Assembly (NCBI GenBank): GCA_035048495.1
Contig: CM068553.1
Coordinates: 15,935,190-15,999,189 of the forward strand
Source of the DNA: Euptelea pleiosperma
Taxonomy: Eukaryota; Streptophyta; Magnoliopsida; Ranunculales; Eupteleaceae
DNA length: 64,000 bases
Direction: 5' to 3'
Position numbers and translations under genes: made by a program. This document shows positions 32,069 through 43,869 of the stretch, one piece after another; the first letter of the stretch is position 1, and every line of letters starts with the position of its first letter. The notes under the pieces are model-generated. The model was not told the DNA's origin and did no database searches. It saw only the letters and a program-made list of their open reading frames with translations.

Positions 32069-34020
32069 CAGTCTCTGTTCTACCTTAGAAGACTACAGAT
32101 TCACTCAGTCTCCATGAGTTTTAACCTAGTTGGGGGTACTTGATATACCCCCATCATGTCTGACTGAAGACATAAAACTTAGCGCTTTCGGAAAGGCAAT
32201 TCCGGTATTCCTAGAGTACATGAGTCTTTATATTTGTTATTACTGTGATATTTCTGGACATGCAGGTACATTTATTCTTCAGATCATCAGGTACCACACA
32301 TTGTCGAGTTTATGCCGACTTGGTAATATCCTCCTTGAACCTTTGCATCATCATTACCAATTTTTCATCATCTTTTGTCCCGGTCATGAGCACCGAGGAC
32401 AGTGCTATATTTTGGTTGGGGGTGGGTTTTTACCAAAACTCATGTTTTCATTTTGATAAAAAAAAAATAATAATAAAAAAAAAAAAAAGAGAGAGAAACC
32501 TTGTATTTTTGGGTGTGATTTCACGTGATTTTCGAAAATACCCTGACTTGATGAGTAAAAAGTTTCCGTAAAGTCTATTTATTGAAAATGATGTCTGTTT
32601 TGAAAAAAAAAACACTTATTAGCTCTTCATTCAGTTTGAAAGCAAACATTACTACAGTGGATTGAAAAATCTTTGAAAACTCAGATTCAGCAAAAAAAAT
32701 ATATATATATATATATATATTCACATATCAACATCAGAATTATCCAAAGTTTAGATTATCCAGAGATCCAAGAAGAACAAGTGTGGAGACCTAACCCAGT
32801 GAGCTTTTGAGCTTTTCATTATTTCTGAGGGTTTTAAATTATTCTGAGTCACAAGATGACTCACAATTCTTCAAGTCCCCTAATATTTCCATTGAGCGGT
32901 CTCATTAACCTTTGCTTTAGTCATGGAACTCAGAACGACATCAAATTCAGATTATTACATAAAGAACCTTCTCTATATCCATTCGAGACATCGAAGATAA
33001 AAGTACAAACCCTAGAAAATGGTATAGGCCATCTTTTTAGCCAATCAGACTTTTTAGCTACCTTAACATCTATACCGTTAAAAACTATTTTTGAGCCTGT
33101 TGATGAAAACCTTTTTTTGTTAACACATCAACCAAAAACCCAATCCCAAAAAAGAGTTCAATACGATAACCTACTTCTGAGAGGGATCAAAGAGTATTTG
33201 GTATGATCATGAAAAGATAGAAACCAAGAAAGAAAAAGAAAACAAATGGTTCGAGCTGAAAAGAAACATGATCAGAAAGAAAGAAGGAAAGGTTGAAAAA
33301 TAGCCAAAAAGACAAAAATTGGAAGAAAAAAAAAAGTAAAGGAATATTATCCCTGGGAAAAGTTGCAAAGAATAGTGAGATACCCTCTCAGAATTTTTGA
33401 ATACCAGAATATACTTCTTTTCTGAACCTATCCTAAGCCTCAATACAACCTATGTAAGTCCTATTTGATTCTAGATTTGTACCATCCTCAAGTGTGGAGA
33501 ATGGAGAAAAGAGAAATTATAGAGTTTGATCCGACGTTCTTAAGTGATATGACATTCCAATCATGAGATTTAATTAAATCTTCTTATACCCTCCATTCAA
33601 AAACTATATATGTGAGACGTTTGCCAGTTTCTATATTCATCTCCTCACATATAATTTGAGAGAAAAGTATAAAATCATTTCTGAGTGATTTACTTCTAAG
33701 TGGTATACAAGTGAGGATTGAGGTCGAGGCATAGAGTCTCTAAAGAGATCTAGATATATCTACTGCCAAATAAGGATGATGTTGAACACACACACACACA
33801 CACACTGAGTCTGAGTAATCTTTTGTTTGAAGGTCCATTTGTAAAAGTGTTGCATTTTGCTAATTAGTTCTAATTTGTGAATGATTTCTTGCATCCTTAA
33901 AATAATCTGACAAAACGGAGTTTTTTCTGAGTAATGCAAATAAGTTTTCTAGCATGTTATGCCTAGCCCTCTTTCGCTCACTTATTTCGCAATAATTGCC
34001 AAGGATTGGCAATATGCTAG
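32069..34020 (+). other. LTR-B element 3' spacer
   Basis: About 2 kb with no supported gene; ORFs at 32130-32571, 32856-33206 and 33207-33443 lack family features. It holds a TTGGGGGTACTTG tract near 32130, an (AT)n run at 32699-32720, a (CA)n run at 33784-33806, and two TCAAGTGTGGAG-like phrases (about 32781 and 33490). Confidence 0.5.
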
Positions 34021-34030
34021 TTGGGGGTTG
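34021..34030 (+). other. Polypurine tract, LTR-B element
   Basis: TTGGGGGTTG directly precedes the 3' LTR TG at 34031, as in Athila-type elements. Confidence 0.75.
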
Positions 34031-35670
34031 TGATATTCGCTCAAAAGTGCTTATTTTAAGCCATTATCCTTATAGCGATGTCGTATTCTCCTCTGTAAAA
34101 CTTGTCTTTTTGTTGACTTTTTCATATAAGAGTTTCTTCCATTGCGTAGAACACATTCTTTAGACGAAAATCGACTATTTGCATGAAATATACACATTTC
34201 GGATAGTCTAGTATCAAGTTGTTTTAGTTGAATCTCATTACGCGCTTTTTCACTTGTAGGAGACCCTATCGGGCGATTCTCGAGGACTGGCGGGCCCACG
34301 ATCAACCACAGAAGACTTCTATCAAAGCTTAAAAAGCCAACAGGCTAGGATAAAAAGATAGAAGACATATACGGGCAAAGCTAGAGGATCGTAGAGCCAG
34401 AACAAGGACTAAGAGAGAGAATAGCTGGAGAACAAGAGAAGGACTTAGGTGTTAAAGGCCACACCAATTGACATCAAAGGATAAGTTTGACTTATTGGTG
34501 GAGTAGACGAGAGAGAATAAAGAAGACCAGGGTTCAAGACCCTCCAATGCTTTTATTTTTATATTTTTCTCTCACCTCTCTCCTATTTCTCTCTTTATCT
34601 ATCTATCTTGGCCCATGACATAGGCCCATGACCTAAGCCCATGACCCATGACCCATGACCCATGCCCATGACCCATGCCCATGACCCATACCCATGACCC
34701 ATGACCATGACCCATGCCCATGCCCATTTGCAACAAGAAGAGAGAATTGGTCTCACTTGACCGATTCTTCTCTCCCCATATCTCTCTATCCTAGTCACTC
34801 TCTCTCTCATCTAACTAACCCATTCCCAACCGTTGGATCTCTCTAGATCCAACGGTCATCATTTTTACAACAAGCAAAAAAGAAAAAGAAAAAAAGTCTA
34901 TAAGAGATTCATTCTCTCTCCTTCTTGGGTTGGTTCCCTCCCCCTTCTCTTCATCTCTTTCTTCATTCTTTCTCTTCTTCTTCACCCTTCTTCTCCGGCA
35001 AGCTCACCATTAACGCCTCCACCTCGAAGTGCAAAGCGTCAAACAGCAACGTCTCCTTGCTGCCCATTCCATTCGCCACAATCAAAGGCTACAATCCTCA
35101 ATCCCATTGAGTTTTATCCAATAGAAGTTGCACCATCTACATCTTCAATGGTAAGCTTCTCTCTAATTCATCTCTCTAACCTTTCTACTTTCTTTCACTC
35201 TCTTCTTTCCCTCTCTACCTTTACATGCTTTCTAGGATAATATTTTAATGGCTTTCTAGATTAATTTGGTTTAATGTTATTTCCGTTGTAAAGCATTTGA
35301 ACAAGCATTGTAAGCATTTGTTTTTAGTTTAATGAACAAGTTTTAAATTCAAGTTTAAGTTGTTTTCATTTATTTTGTTTTTCATTCTCGTTTCTCTTAT
35401 GTTTTTTTTCATTCTAATAGTTTTAACAATAATCTCAAACATATTTTAAATGAACCTCCACCATTCTCACCCTTCCATTTATTCCAAGTATTTTCTGATT
35501 ATTCTTGTTTCTTATTGTGCTAACTAATCCCGAGTGCGGACGATATCCGACACGAGCCACTGTGCAAGTCTACTTATTTGCAGATTAAGTGAACCAATTC
35601 GGAGAAATTACAAATATTGTTGAAATATTAGGGTTTCCGTAATCAACGACGCGGAAAAACCTTAATTTCA
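34031..35670 (+). repeat. LTR-B element 3' LTR (1640 bp)
   Basis: Collinear with 27144-28778, with scattered substitutions (for example GTCACATTCTCC versus GTCGTATTCTCC) and minisatellite changes. Ends CTTAATTTCA followed by the ACTAC target duplicate. Confidence 0.9.
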
Positions 35671-35675
35671 ACTAC

Positions 35676-36074
35676 TGACCTAGGATGACTCTCTAGATGA
35701 GCAAGAAGTGATTCTTGTTAGATTAAAACTAAGTGATATCTTAGTTAGTGGATTATTTATTTCAATTGGATATGTTATAATGCATGATTGAGATAATATA
35801 ATATTACTCGTGTTGAGTATTGGATAGTGGACATAGGTGTGGAGTCGTCGAACTACTACAAATCTGAGTCTCGTGTGATTGTAAATGTTTGCATATTGCA
35901 TCTCAGATTTTCCCATATCTATGTTCTATGGATGATTCATATTTTAATTACTTGATCATTTTCCGCCTTGTGTGATCATTAATTTTTAAATCTATATAGA
36001 ATTTGTAGAAGAATTAAAAATTATCCTATTCACCTCCCTCTAGGACTTAACTTGGTAATTAAAATAGAATTTCA
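35676..36074 (+). mobile_element. LTR-C, second part
   Basis: Continues LTR-C after the insertion, with GTGTGATCATT and the LTR-end-like CACCTCCCTCTAGGACTT that parallels the CCCCCCTTCTAGGT end of family A LTRs. The likely end is GAATTTCA at 36074; no primer site follows, as expected for a 3' LTR. The minus-strand ORF at 35680-35916 is unsupported. Confidence 0.6.
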
Positions 36075-36891
36075 CTTTATAAATTAATGTTAATCCAACC
36101 ACTTCTAGGATATTAAATTCTTTTCAATGAACACTTTTGAACAAAAAACAATTTGAATTAAGATGCCTTTAAAACTAATGCTAATCCAACTACTTATAAT
36201 TCATTTGAACATTAAACCACTTGAATTAAGAAACATTATAAACTAATGTTAATCCAACCACTTCTAGGATATAAAATTCTTTTCAATGAACACATTTGCA
36301 CCAAAAACCTAACTCATTCGAATAAGCTATAAAAAACTTCAATTGAGGTTCATTCAATTTGAAGAAAAAACTTCCAAGATTAAAAATAACTAACTTATAA
36401 TGTTATTAAACAGAATAAAAAAATTCTAAGAACATAATCATCCCCAAAATTTGAACCAAACCCTAGTTTTCAACCCCAAAACATAATCATCTTTGACAAA
36501 ATGTAGTTCAAATCGTTAGCATGCAAACAAACACAGTAGAAATCACTATTTGGGTATACAACTTACCTCCATGACTCGTTTGTAAGAGAAGAAGGAAATG
36601 GAGCCGAGTTAACAAGTTCTTCTTCAATGACGGAAATGGATTGAGAGAATACAAGGACACGTAGAGTTTCCTCTATTTCTCCTCCTTTTTTCCTTCGTTT
36701 CCCCTCCGTTTCTTCGTTTCCCCTTGTTTCCAAACCGTTTCTCCTTCATTTCCCTCGCTCTGTCTTTTTTTTTTTTTTGTGGGTGGGTGTGGGTAACGAC
36801 GACTCCCACTTAACATTTTGGTTGTTATTTTTTTTCAAGGTGGGTGTTAGTACAAAAAAGGTGTGTGCAATTAACACCACCCTTATTTAAT
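36075..36891. other. AT-rich flank with short duplicated block
   Basis: No gene is supported. A block starting AATGTTAATCCAACCACTTC at about 36087 recurs near 36246, with a partial copy near 36178. A CT-rich stretch followed by a T run lies at 36660-36780; the minus-strand ORF there is low-complexity and Lys/Arg-rich. Confidence 0.5.
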
Positions 36892-37065
36892 CACTACAGG
36901 AAAAAAGACTTTCAGCGACGGCCGCTGACCGTCGGTATAAGGCAATAATTCGTCGCTATATGTTATACCGACGTCCAGGGCGACCGTCGCTATAAATTTC
37001 GTCGGTAAAAGGTACTACCGACGGCCACCTCAAAAATGCCTGTCGGTGTATCTTAATTTGTGTTA

Positions 37066-37280
37066 CACTACAAAAAGCTTTTAGCGACGGCCAGGGACCG
37101 TCGCTATAACTATTATGTAGCGACGGCCAGAACATATTCCCGTCGCTATACGATATATATAGCGAGGGTCATATAATCCGACCGTCGCTATAGGATATAT
37201 ATAGCGAGGGTCAGTGTGCTGGCCATCGCTACATAATAGTTATAGCGACGGTCCCTGGCCGTCGCTAAAAGCTTTTGGTG
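37066..37280. mobile_element. Mini CACTA-like foldback nested in the CACTA element
   Basis: Starts CACTACAAAAAGCTTTTAGC and ends in the inverted AAAAGCTTTTGGTG, with about 70-bp inverted arms (37066-37134 and 37211-37280) made of AGCGACGGCC repeats. The last bases read GGTG where TAGTG would be expected. Confidence 0.7.
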
Positions 37281-37604
37281 TATAAATTTTTTTACATAAT
37301 TTGTTGTACCTGTACCTGTAATGTATATAATACCGCATTTCTCTATTCCATGTCCATTTAATCAAATCAAAATGTAAATAAAATAAAAAATTCAATATCT
37401 TAAATAATTAAATTTCTACAATATTGACTGTTTCAAATTTAACAATGTTATAAAAGTTTTAAAAATCAATCTGGAAGAGTAGAAGACACAATCAATCAGC
37501 ATCTAGGCCCTGCAAAACAAATAAAAGTAAAATAATTAATATATAAAATGTAACGATTAAGTATAAACGAAACGAGGAATTAAAGTAAAACTTAAAAACC
37601 TTGA

Positions 37605-38962
37605 AATGTCTAACTGACTATAGATTTCTAACCTGACATCTTTGTATCCTGTCTCTTCCAGCATATTTGTTTCAACGCATTAGAAGTGTTGTAATAGGTT
37701 TTGGGAGATTCAGATCTCGTTTGCCTGACTTGAACATCAGAGTCCTAAATTTGACTTAACTTAAAATCTGTAAATGCCTAAACCTATACCTGACTACAGA
37801 TTTCTAACCGGACATCTGTTTTTTACGCCGTCTCTTCCAGCATATTTGTTTCAACACAATAGAAGTGTTGTAACAAATTTTGGGAGATTCGGACTTCGTT
37901 TGCCCGATTTGAACGTCGAGGTCTTAAATTTGACTTAACTTAAAACTTGTAAATGCTTAAACCTATAACTGATTACAGATTTCTAACCGGACATCTATTT
38001 TTTACCCCGTCTTTTCCAGCATATTTGTTTCAACACAATAGAAGTGTTGTAATAGGTTTCAAGATATTCGGACCTCGTTTGTCCGATTTGAACATCGAGG
38101 TCCTAAATTTGACTTAACTTAAAATTTGTAAATGCTTAAACCTATAACTGACAACAGATTCTTAATCGGACATCTGTTTTTTACGCCGTCTCTTCCAGCA
38201 TATTTGTTTCAACACAATAGAAGTGTTGTAACAAATTTTGGGAGATTCAGACTTCGTTTGCCCGATTTGGACGTCGAGGTCCTAAATTTGACTTAACTTA
38301 AAACTTGTAAATGCTTAAACCTATAACTGACTACAGATTCCTAACCGGACATTTGTTTTTTACCCCGTCTCTTTCAGTATATTTGTTTCAACACAATAGA
38401 AGTGTTGTAATAGGTCTCAGGAGATTCGGACCTCGTTTGTCCGATTTGGACATCGAGGGCTTAAATTTGACTTAACTTAAAACTTGTAAATGCTTAAACC
38501 TATAACTGACTACAGATTCTTAACCGGACATCTGTTTTTTACCCCGTCTCTTCCAGCATATTTGTTTCAACACAATAAAAGTGTTGTAATAGGTCTCAGG
38601 AGATTTGGACCTCGTTTGTCCGATTTGGACATCGAGATCCTAAATTTGACTTAACTTAAAACTTGTAAATGCTTAAACCTATAACTGACTACAGATTCTT
38701 AACCGGACATCTGTTTTTTATCCCGTCTCTTCCAGCATATTTGTTTCAATACCATAGAAGTGTTGTAACAAATTTCGGGAGATTCAGACTTCGTTTGCCT
38801 GATTTGGATGTCGAGGTCTTAAATTTGACTTAACTTAAAACTTGTAAATGCTTAAACCTATAACTGACTACAGATTCCTAACCGGACATCTGTTTTTTAC
38901 CCCGTCTCTTTCAGCATATTTGTTTCAACACAAGAGAAGAGTTGTAACAAATTTTGGGAGAT
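37605..38962 (+). repeat. 179-bp tandem array (~7.5 units) inside the CACTA element
   Basis: TTGACTTAACTTAAAA recurs at about 37751, 37930, 38109, 38288, 38467, 38646 and 38826, a period of 179-180 bp. Every unit carries CCAGCATATTTGTTTCAA and CGTTTGTCCGATTTGGAC-like phrases. No long ORF runs through it. It is cut at 38962 by the foldback element. Confidence 0.92.
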
Positions 38963-40163
38963 CCGTTGACAGATCTAAAATGACAGATAAAATGACAGGG
39001 ACACAATATAAGCCACGTGGCACACTGTTACAGGACTCGGACCATATGGATGTTTGTCATATCCCATGGTGGACCTACAAACCAAAAATCAGCCTGATTA
39101 GTGATTTATAGGCTTTTGGATTGGACTTATTTTCATGGGCTGATCTCAACTGTGAGAATTTGAGCAGTATTTGAGGTACAAAGATGCAACACTTATTAAA
39201 TCACTAATCGGGCTGATTTGTGGTTTGGAAAGTCCACCATGGGATTGGACTTATTTTCATGGGCTGATCTCAATTGTGGGAATTTGAGGTACACAGATGC
39301 AACACTTATAAACCACTAATCAGGCTGATTTGTGGTTTGTTAAGTCCACCATGGGATTGGACTTATTTTCATGGGTTGATCTCGACCGTGGGAATTTGAG
39401 CAGTATTTGAGGTACAAAGATGCAACACTTATAAATCACTAATCAGGCTGATTTGTGGTTTGTAATAGAGCATCTCCAACGCTATGCTATTCCACCGTGC
39501 TATCCTAAAATTTAGCACGGTGGGTCAAAAATAGGTGATCCAACGCTGTGCTATCTCAATGCTAAATTATATCATATGCTATATCTCGTGCTATATTTGG
39601 CACAGGATATGGCATATGCTATAATTTAGCATATAACAGCTTTTTTGGTTTTGACTCTTTGGACTATTTACACCTTTGGATCTTGTACCCCAAATAATGC
39701 TCAATATCCCACGGCTAAAATCAGCATATGATTGGCTGATAAGCAATCCACATTTCACTTTTTTAGAGGATGTTGATGGTATGGATGTTTGACCAATCCC
39801 TAGGTGGACCTACAAACCAAAAGTTTGCTTGATTAGTGGTTTCAAACCTTTCAATCTTGAACCCCAATTATTGCTCAAATTCTCATGTTAAAATCAACGC
39901 ATGAAAATGACTCCAATCCAAAAATCGCATTGAGATATAGCATTGCACCATTGAAGCATGCCGTGCCAAAATAACCAAAATGGCACTGTAGCTGTCTCAA
40001 AATATAGAATTAAGAGGGCCTTTTGGCATTCTAGAGTTGGAGATGCTCTAAGTCCACCATGGGATAGGGCAAACATCTGTACAGTCACGATCCTGTAACA
40101 GTGTGCCACATGGCTTATATTGTGTCTCTATCATTTTACCTATCATTTTATATCTGTTAACGG
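38963..40163. mobile_element. Foldback element with ~140-bp inverted arms
   Basis: The left arm (CCGTTGACAGAT..., through GCCACGTGGCACACTGTTAC) and the right arm (GTAACAGTGTGCCACATGGC... to ATCTGTTAACGG) are reverse complements with scattered mismatches. The middle holds three tandem ~115-125-bp units (39105-39465) with GGACTTATTTTCATGGG, and a MITE. The same family occurs near 45270-45790, 52099-52345 and 53183-53514. No clear target duplication was found. Confidence 0.65.
39466..40048. mobile_element. MITE with GAGCATCTCCAAC inverted ends
   Basis: Inverted ends GAGCATCTCCAAC (39468-39480) and GTTGGAGATGCTC (40036-40048) are flanked by TAA (39463-39465 and 40049-40051), as in PIF/Harbinger-type MITEs. 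The neighbouring tandem unit at about 39330 has the same flanks joined without the insert, giving an empty-site comparison. No protein is encoded. Confidence 0.7.
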
Positions 40164-40569
40164 AGCCCAACCCTTAAGGCAATTACCACGGACTATGCCC
40201 ATGTGGAAACAACTCAAATCCAACGCTCAGAAATCACTAATCAGCTTGATCGGAGGGTTTAAAATTTTGGGAAAGTAGACTTACAGACCACAAATTAGAT
40301 TACAGACCAAAAATTTGGGGAAAATAGACCAAACATTAGCTTGATCAAAGATTTCTAAGCGTTGGATTGTACGTAGTCGATCGTTTTCAAGGGTTTTATC
40401 CCTAAACCCTCAAAAGAGGGCTTTTGAGGGTTTCAAAACTAAAAAGGGTTAGAGAATATGAATCAGGTTGATTTTTGCTATACATATCCACCAAGGAGTG
40501 GTAAAAACAACCATTCGGCCATATGGGGGAGGAGAGATATGAAAACAATTAAAAAATTATAACATACCT

Positions 40570-40785
40570 GCGGCTTCGACGAACGGCGGAAGATGAACGG
40601 AGGGCGCGGCGACGGCGAAGGCGACGGCGACAAACGTACACTGGACGATCGGCGAAGGCGAATAGCACTTCGGTGGAGGCAAGGGCAAAGGGGTGAAGGG
40701 AGGAGGAGAGGGCGGTGAAGGGGGTTTCGCACACAGCAAGAAGAGAAGAGGGGTTTTCGCGCGGATGCGAAAACCCAAATTTTTT
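40570..40785 (-). pseudogene. GC-rich exon-like segment inside the CACTA element
   Basis: On the minus strand this stretch is much richer in G+C than its surroundings and encodes Pro/Ser/Arg-rich peptides in several frames. It ends in a good 5' splice-site match, GCCGCAG|GTATGTT (40563-40576), and then becomes AT-rich. That pattern fits the first exon of a captured host gene fragment or an old transposon exon. No frame gives a recognisable protein, so no function is assigned. Confidence 0.35.
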
Positions 40786-41085
40786 TTTTTTTATAACCAG
40801 ACCTATAGCGACGGCCACCACTTGACCGTCGCTAAAACTATATATAGCGACGGCCAGAACCGTCGGTAAATGGGTCTTATAACGAGGGTCAGGATTTGGC
40901 CGTCGCTATATATAGTTTTAGCGACAGATTATATCTGGCCGTCGCTATATGTAGTGTATTTTTTGGCGCCAATTCCATGTACCGACGGTTGGGCCTTTTA
41001 CCGTCGCTATATTTCTATTTAGAGACGGTTTTCACTGGCCGTCGCTAAAAGGCCGTCGCTATAAGCCGAATTTCTTGTAGTGAAT

Positions 41086-41462
41086 GGTTAGCATAACGGT
41101 TATTGTATTGACCAACGATTATTTTATTGACCAATAAATTATTTTAATATGAAAAAAATTTAGCAATATCTTTTCAACCAATAAAAAATTTAAGAAATTG
41201 AACAACCCGTTTAACCCAACCAGCCTGATAGGGTTGGGTTAGGGTTGAAAAATCTAGGCCAGACCTTGGGTTGGGTTGGGTTAGGGTTAAAATCGTTATG
41301 GTTGGGTTGGGATAGGACTGACCTCCAACCCGACCCAACTCGCCCGAGTTGCAACCCTAGGAGCAAGCATGATGCAGAGAGTGAGCCTATTTTGGATAGG
41401 TCCACTTAGGAGATTTATCAAAGGTAGGAAAACAACATAGAATTTGGGAAAGTGTGTTCTTT
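41086..41462. repeat. GGTTGGGTT-rich repeat block
   Basis: Region 41215-41365 consists of GGTTGGGTTAGGGTT-like phrases followed by the inverted AACCCGACCCAACTC, a common foldback-like dispersed repeat pattern in plants. No gene is supported; the minus-strand ORF at 41211-41405 is a product of it. Confidence 0.5.
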
Positions 41463-43869
41463 TGTCACTTTCCATTTCTGAATACCCAGATATTACCCAA
41501 AAATCAGTGGATCGACCCGTACTCGAACCTAGAGGTCATCCATGAATGTCTCCTAGCGGTTCAATTAGGTCAATTAAACTACTAAGGTTCATTCGAAACC
41601 CAGTAAGTAGAAAAATATCTAGTGTGGAAATAACCCTAAAATGATCCTACGTGATTATTCAATTATCAAAGTTAAATTAAGTACGTTGATTGACTAGGTT
41701 GTTCTACAATCTATATGAGGTTCATTATGAGTCAATCAAATCGATTTAATTCTCTTAAGTCAAGTCTAGGGTAACTTATTAAGTCCATACGGTCTAGGTA
41801 TGAGTCAACCAAGTTGACTCGGTTAGGTTTCAAAATATGTCCGCAAACGTCGTGAGTCCAAAAAGATTCAGTGTACCACGAGTAGTCTGACATGTATTTT
41901 ATAATGCCATAATAATTTATCATGTTAAACACATGTTACATAATCTGAATCATGAACAAAGATAAATAAGAATTGGTAACATGCATGATAGATGCACTCA
42001 TCTCCGTTCACTCAAATTACACACGGGTCTCCAACTCCTTCCCTACCATGGGGAGATCAACCATACAAGGGCCCTTCTGCAGGAAATATAAAGTTTGGGT
42101 CTTGCACCCTAGGGCTCTGGGACCTTCTTAATTTTAGATAATCAACCACATGGGGTCTCCATCTCTTTTCCTCACCAGGAGTGAACTTACTAGTCTAAAT
42201 AATATAGCTTCATCACAATGCACAGCTCCCCCAATAGGCCCGATGAAAAAATGAGGTCATAGGCCATCATAATACTCCAAAGGATATATAAATCCATCAA
42301 ATCAATAGCATCTAGATTCTTCATAGGGTAGGGCCATACGGTCCATTGTGTAAACCCATCGTTACATAATCATACTTAAAAATATCATCTCATCATCATG
42401 TTCCATTAAAAGCAATAATCACATATGATCAACATCACTCAAATATCATGGAAGATAGAATAAACATGGTTAGAACCACTCACGGTTATTACATGTCTTT
42501 TTGGTTGTCTTTAATGGAAAATGAAAATTTTCTTTGAATTTGAAAATGGTCGGATTGGACTTTCCTCGGAATATGTTGTTCTACTCAGTGTCCCCCTCAA
42601 TTCTCCCATCTACTTCGAGTTCAATTGGAGTTCGGATTAAGAATTAATCGAAGCTCTCCCACTTTTTTAATAGAGTTTTGTGATGGGTTTTTAATGGAAT
42701 TGTAAAGAGATAAAAGGAGAAAGAATTGAGTAGAGAAAAGAGAGGTTTTTAAAATCAACAATAAGCTCCAAAAAGATTGGCTATTGGGAACTCTATTAGG
42801 CTACATTATTTAAATAACACAAGGAAGGAAAGGTTTGGAATTTGAAATGAGAGAGTTTCTTTCAAGTTGTTGAGTAACAAAAGGGGAAAGGGTGAGATTC
42901 GTAGCTTTCAAAAGGGTGACTTTTTCAACCCTCTACAACTTATAATTTGAATTACTAATGAGTTAAAAATGGGCCCAAGGCCAATAGGTATCAATTGGGC
43001 TTCAATAAAGGTTATTCTTAAGTCCAAAAGGCCTCTAAATTGGCCATACGATCGACCCAACAATTATAATTTAATTAATAATATAATTAGTTATATTAAT
43101 CATTTAAATACTTGTTAATTACAATTATGACATATTCCCATTAAATGTGATAATTTGATATCATTAATATATATGAGTATTAAATTATATATTATAATAT
43201 ATTAAATACAACAATCATTCATTAATTCATATCAATTATATCATATAATTTAAAAGTTCATAATTAATAAAATGTTGACACTTGTCATTCACCTAAAATT
43301 CAAATAAAATATTCTAATACACAAAATTTCAACAATTGATTAGTCTTCAAAAATGGTCAACCTCTCATCGGATTGACTCGAAACTTATTTTACGGGTCCC
43401 CTACTCATTTCAAATTTATTAAAAAATAAATTTTAATATTTTAAAGGTGTAAAATGGCAAAAAATTTAAAAATTGCAAAAATATATATTTGCTAAAAATA
43501 TTTGTTACAATTTTAAAGTTCCTTTACAAGGTCTAGAAACCCTAAGACACGAGTCCCATCTAAAATTTAGCCTAAAAATAAGAAAAATATAGTTGCTCAT
43601 ATTATTGGATATTTATAATCTATATAAGTATATGATTGTGCCGAAATCGTCCGTTTGTCGATCGGAGTTTAAACGAATTTTTTAGAAGAGTTTTATTAGT
43701 CTGCTCTTGCAGGTCCCATAAAATCTTAATTTTTGAAGTTGTCAGAATGCAGCCAAAATTGATACACATGTTCATAAATGATATCTAAACATAAATATAA
43801 CGACAGAAATCTAAAATTTTTTAGGTAAAACTATCATAATACCCTAAAACGAAAGTTCGAAGTATTACA
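41463..43869 (-). mobile_element. LTR-S copy 3, reverse solo LTR (2.4 kb)
   Basis: On the minus strand it starts TGTAATACTTCGAACTTTCG and ends in AAAGTGACA. It contains the same landmarks as copy 2 in the same order (GGGTCGATCCACTGATTTTT near the end, CCCCATGTGGTTGATT/GGGAAGGAGTTGGAGACCC blocks). It lacks the 190-bp array, which explains its shorter length. A clean target duplication is not seen. No coding region. Confidence 0.8.

Larger units (their letters stand above)
27144..35670 (+). mobile_element. LTR-B element: complete non-autonomous Gypsy/Athila-like retrotransposon (8.5 kb)
   Basis: Near-identical LTRs (27144-28778 and 34031-35670), a tRNA-Asp-type primer site, a long ORF and a polypurine tract lie between perfect 5-bp repeats ACTAC (27139-27143 and 35671-35675). 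No protease, RT, RNase H or integrase is present in the 5.25-kb interior, so it depended on another element's enzymes, as LARD or TR-GAG elements do. The similarity of the LTRs makes it one of the youngest insertions here. It is inserted in LTR-C. Confidence 0.9.
36892..41082. mobile_element. Non-autonomous CACTA (En/Spm-type) transposon, 4.2 kb
   Basis: It starts CACTACAGGAAAAAAG and ends TTTCTTGTAGTG, inverted CACTA ends, with a 3-bp target duplication AAT on both sides (36889-36891 and 41083-41085). Both subterminal regions (36910-37060 and 40800-41070) are packed with direct and inverted copies of AGCGACGGCC/GGCCGTCGCT, the expected transposase-binding repeats. No transposase ORF is present. 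The interior holds a smaller CACTA-like foldback, a 179-bp array, a nested foldback element with MITE, and a GC-rich exon-like segment. Confidence 0.88.

Noticed and set aside
41215..41300. Telomere-like GGGTTAGGGTT phrases
   Set aside because: Units are GGTTGGGTT-based and irregular, not a TTTAGGG array; followed by an inverted copy, so a dispersed repeat.
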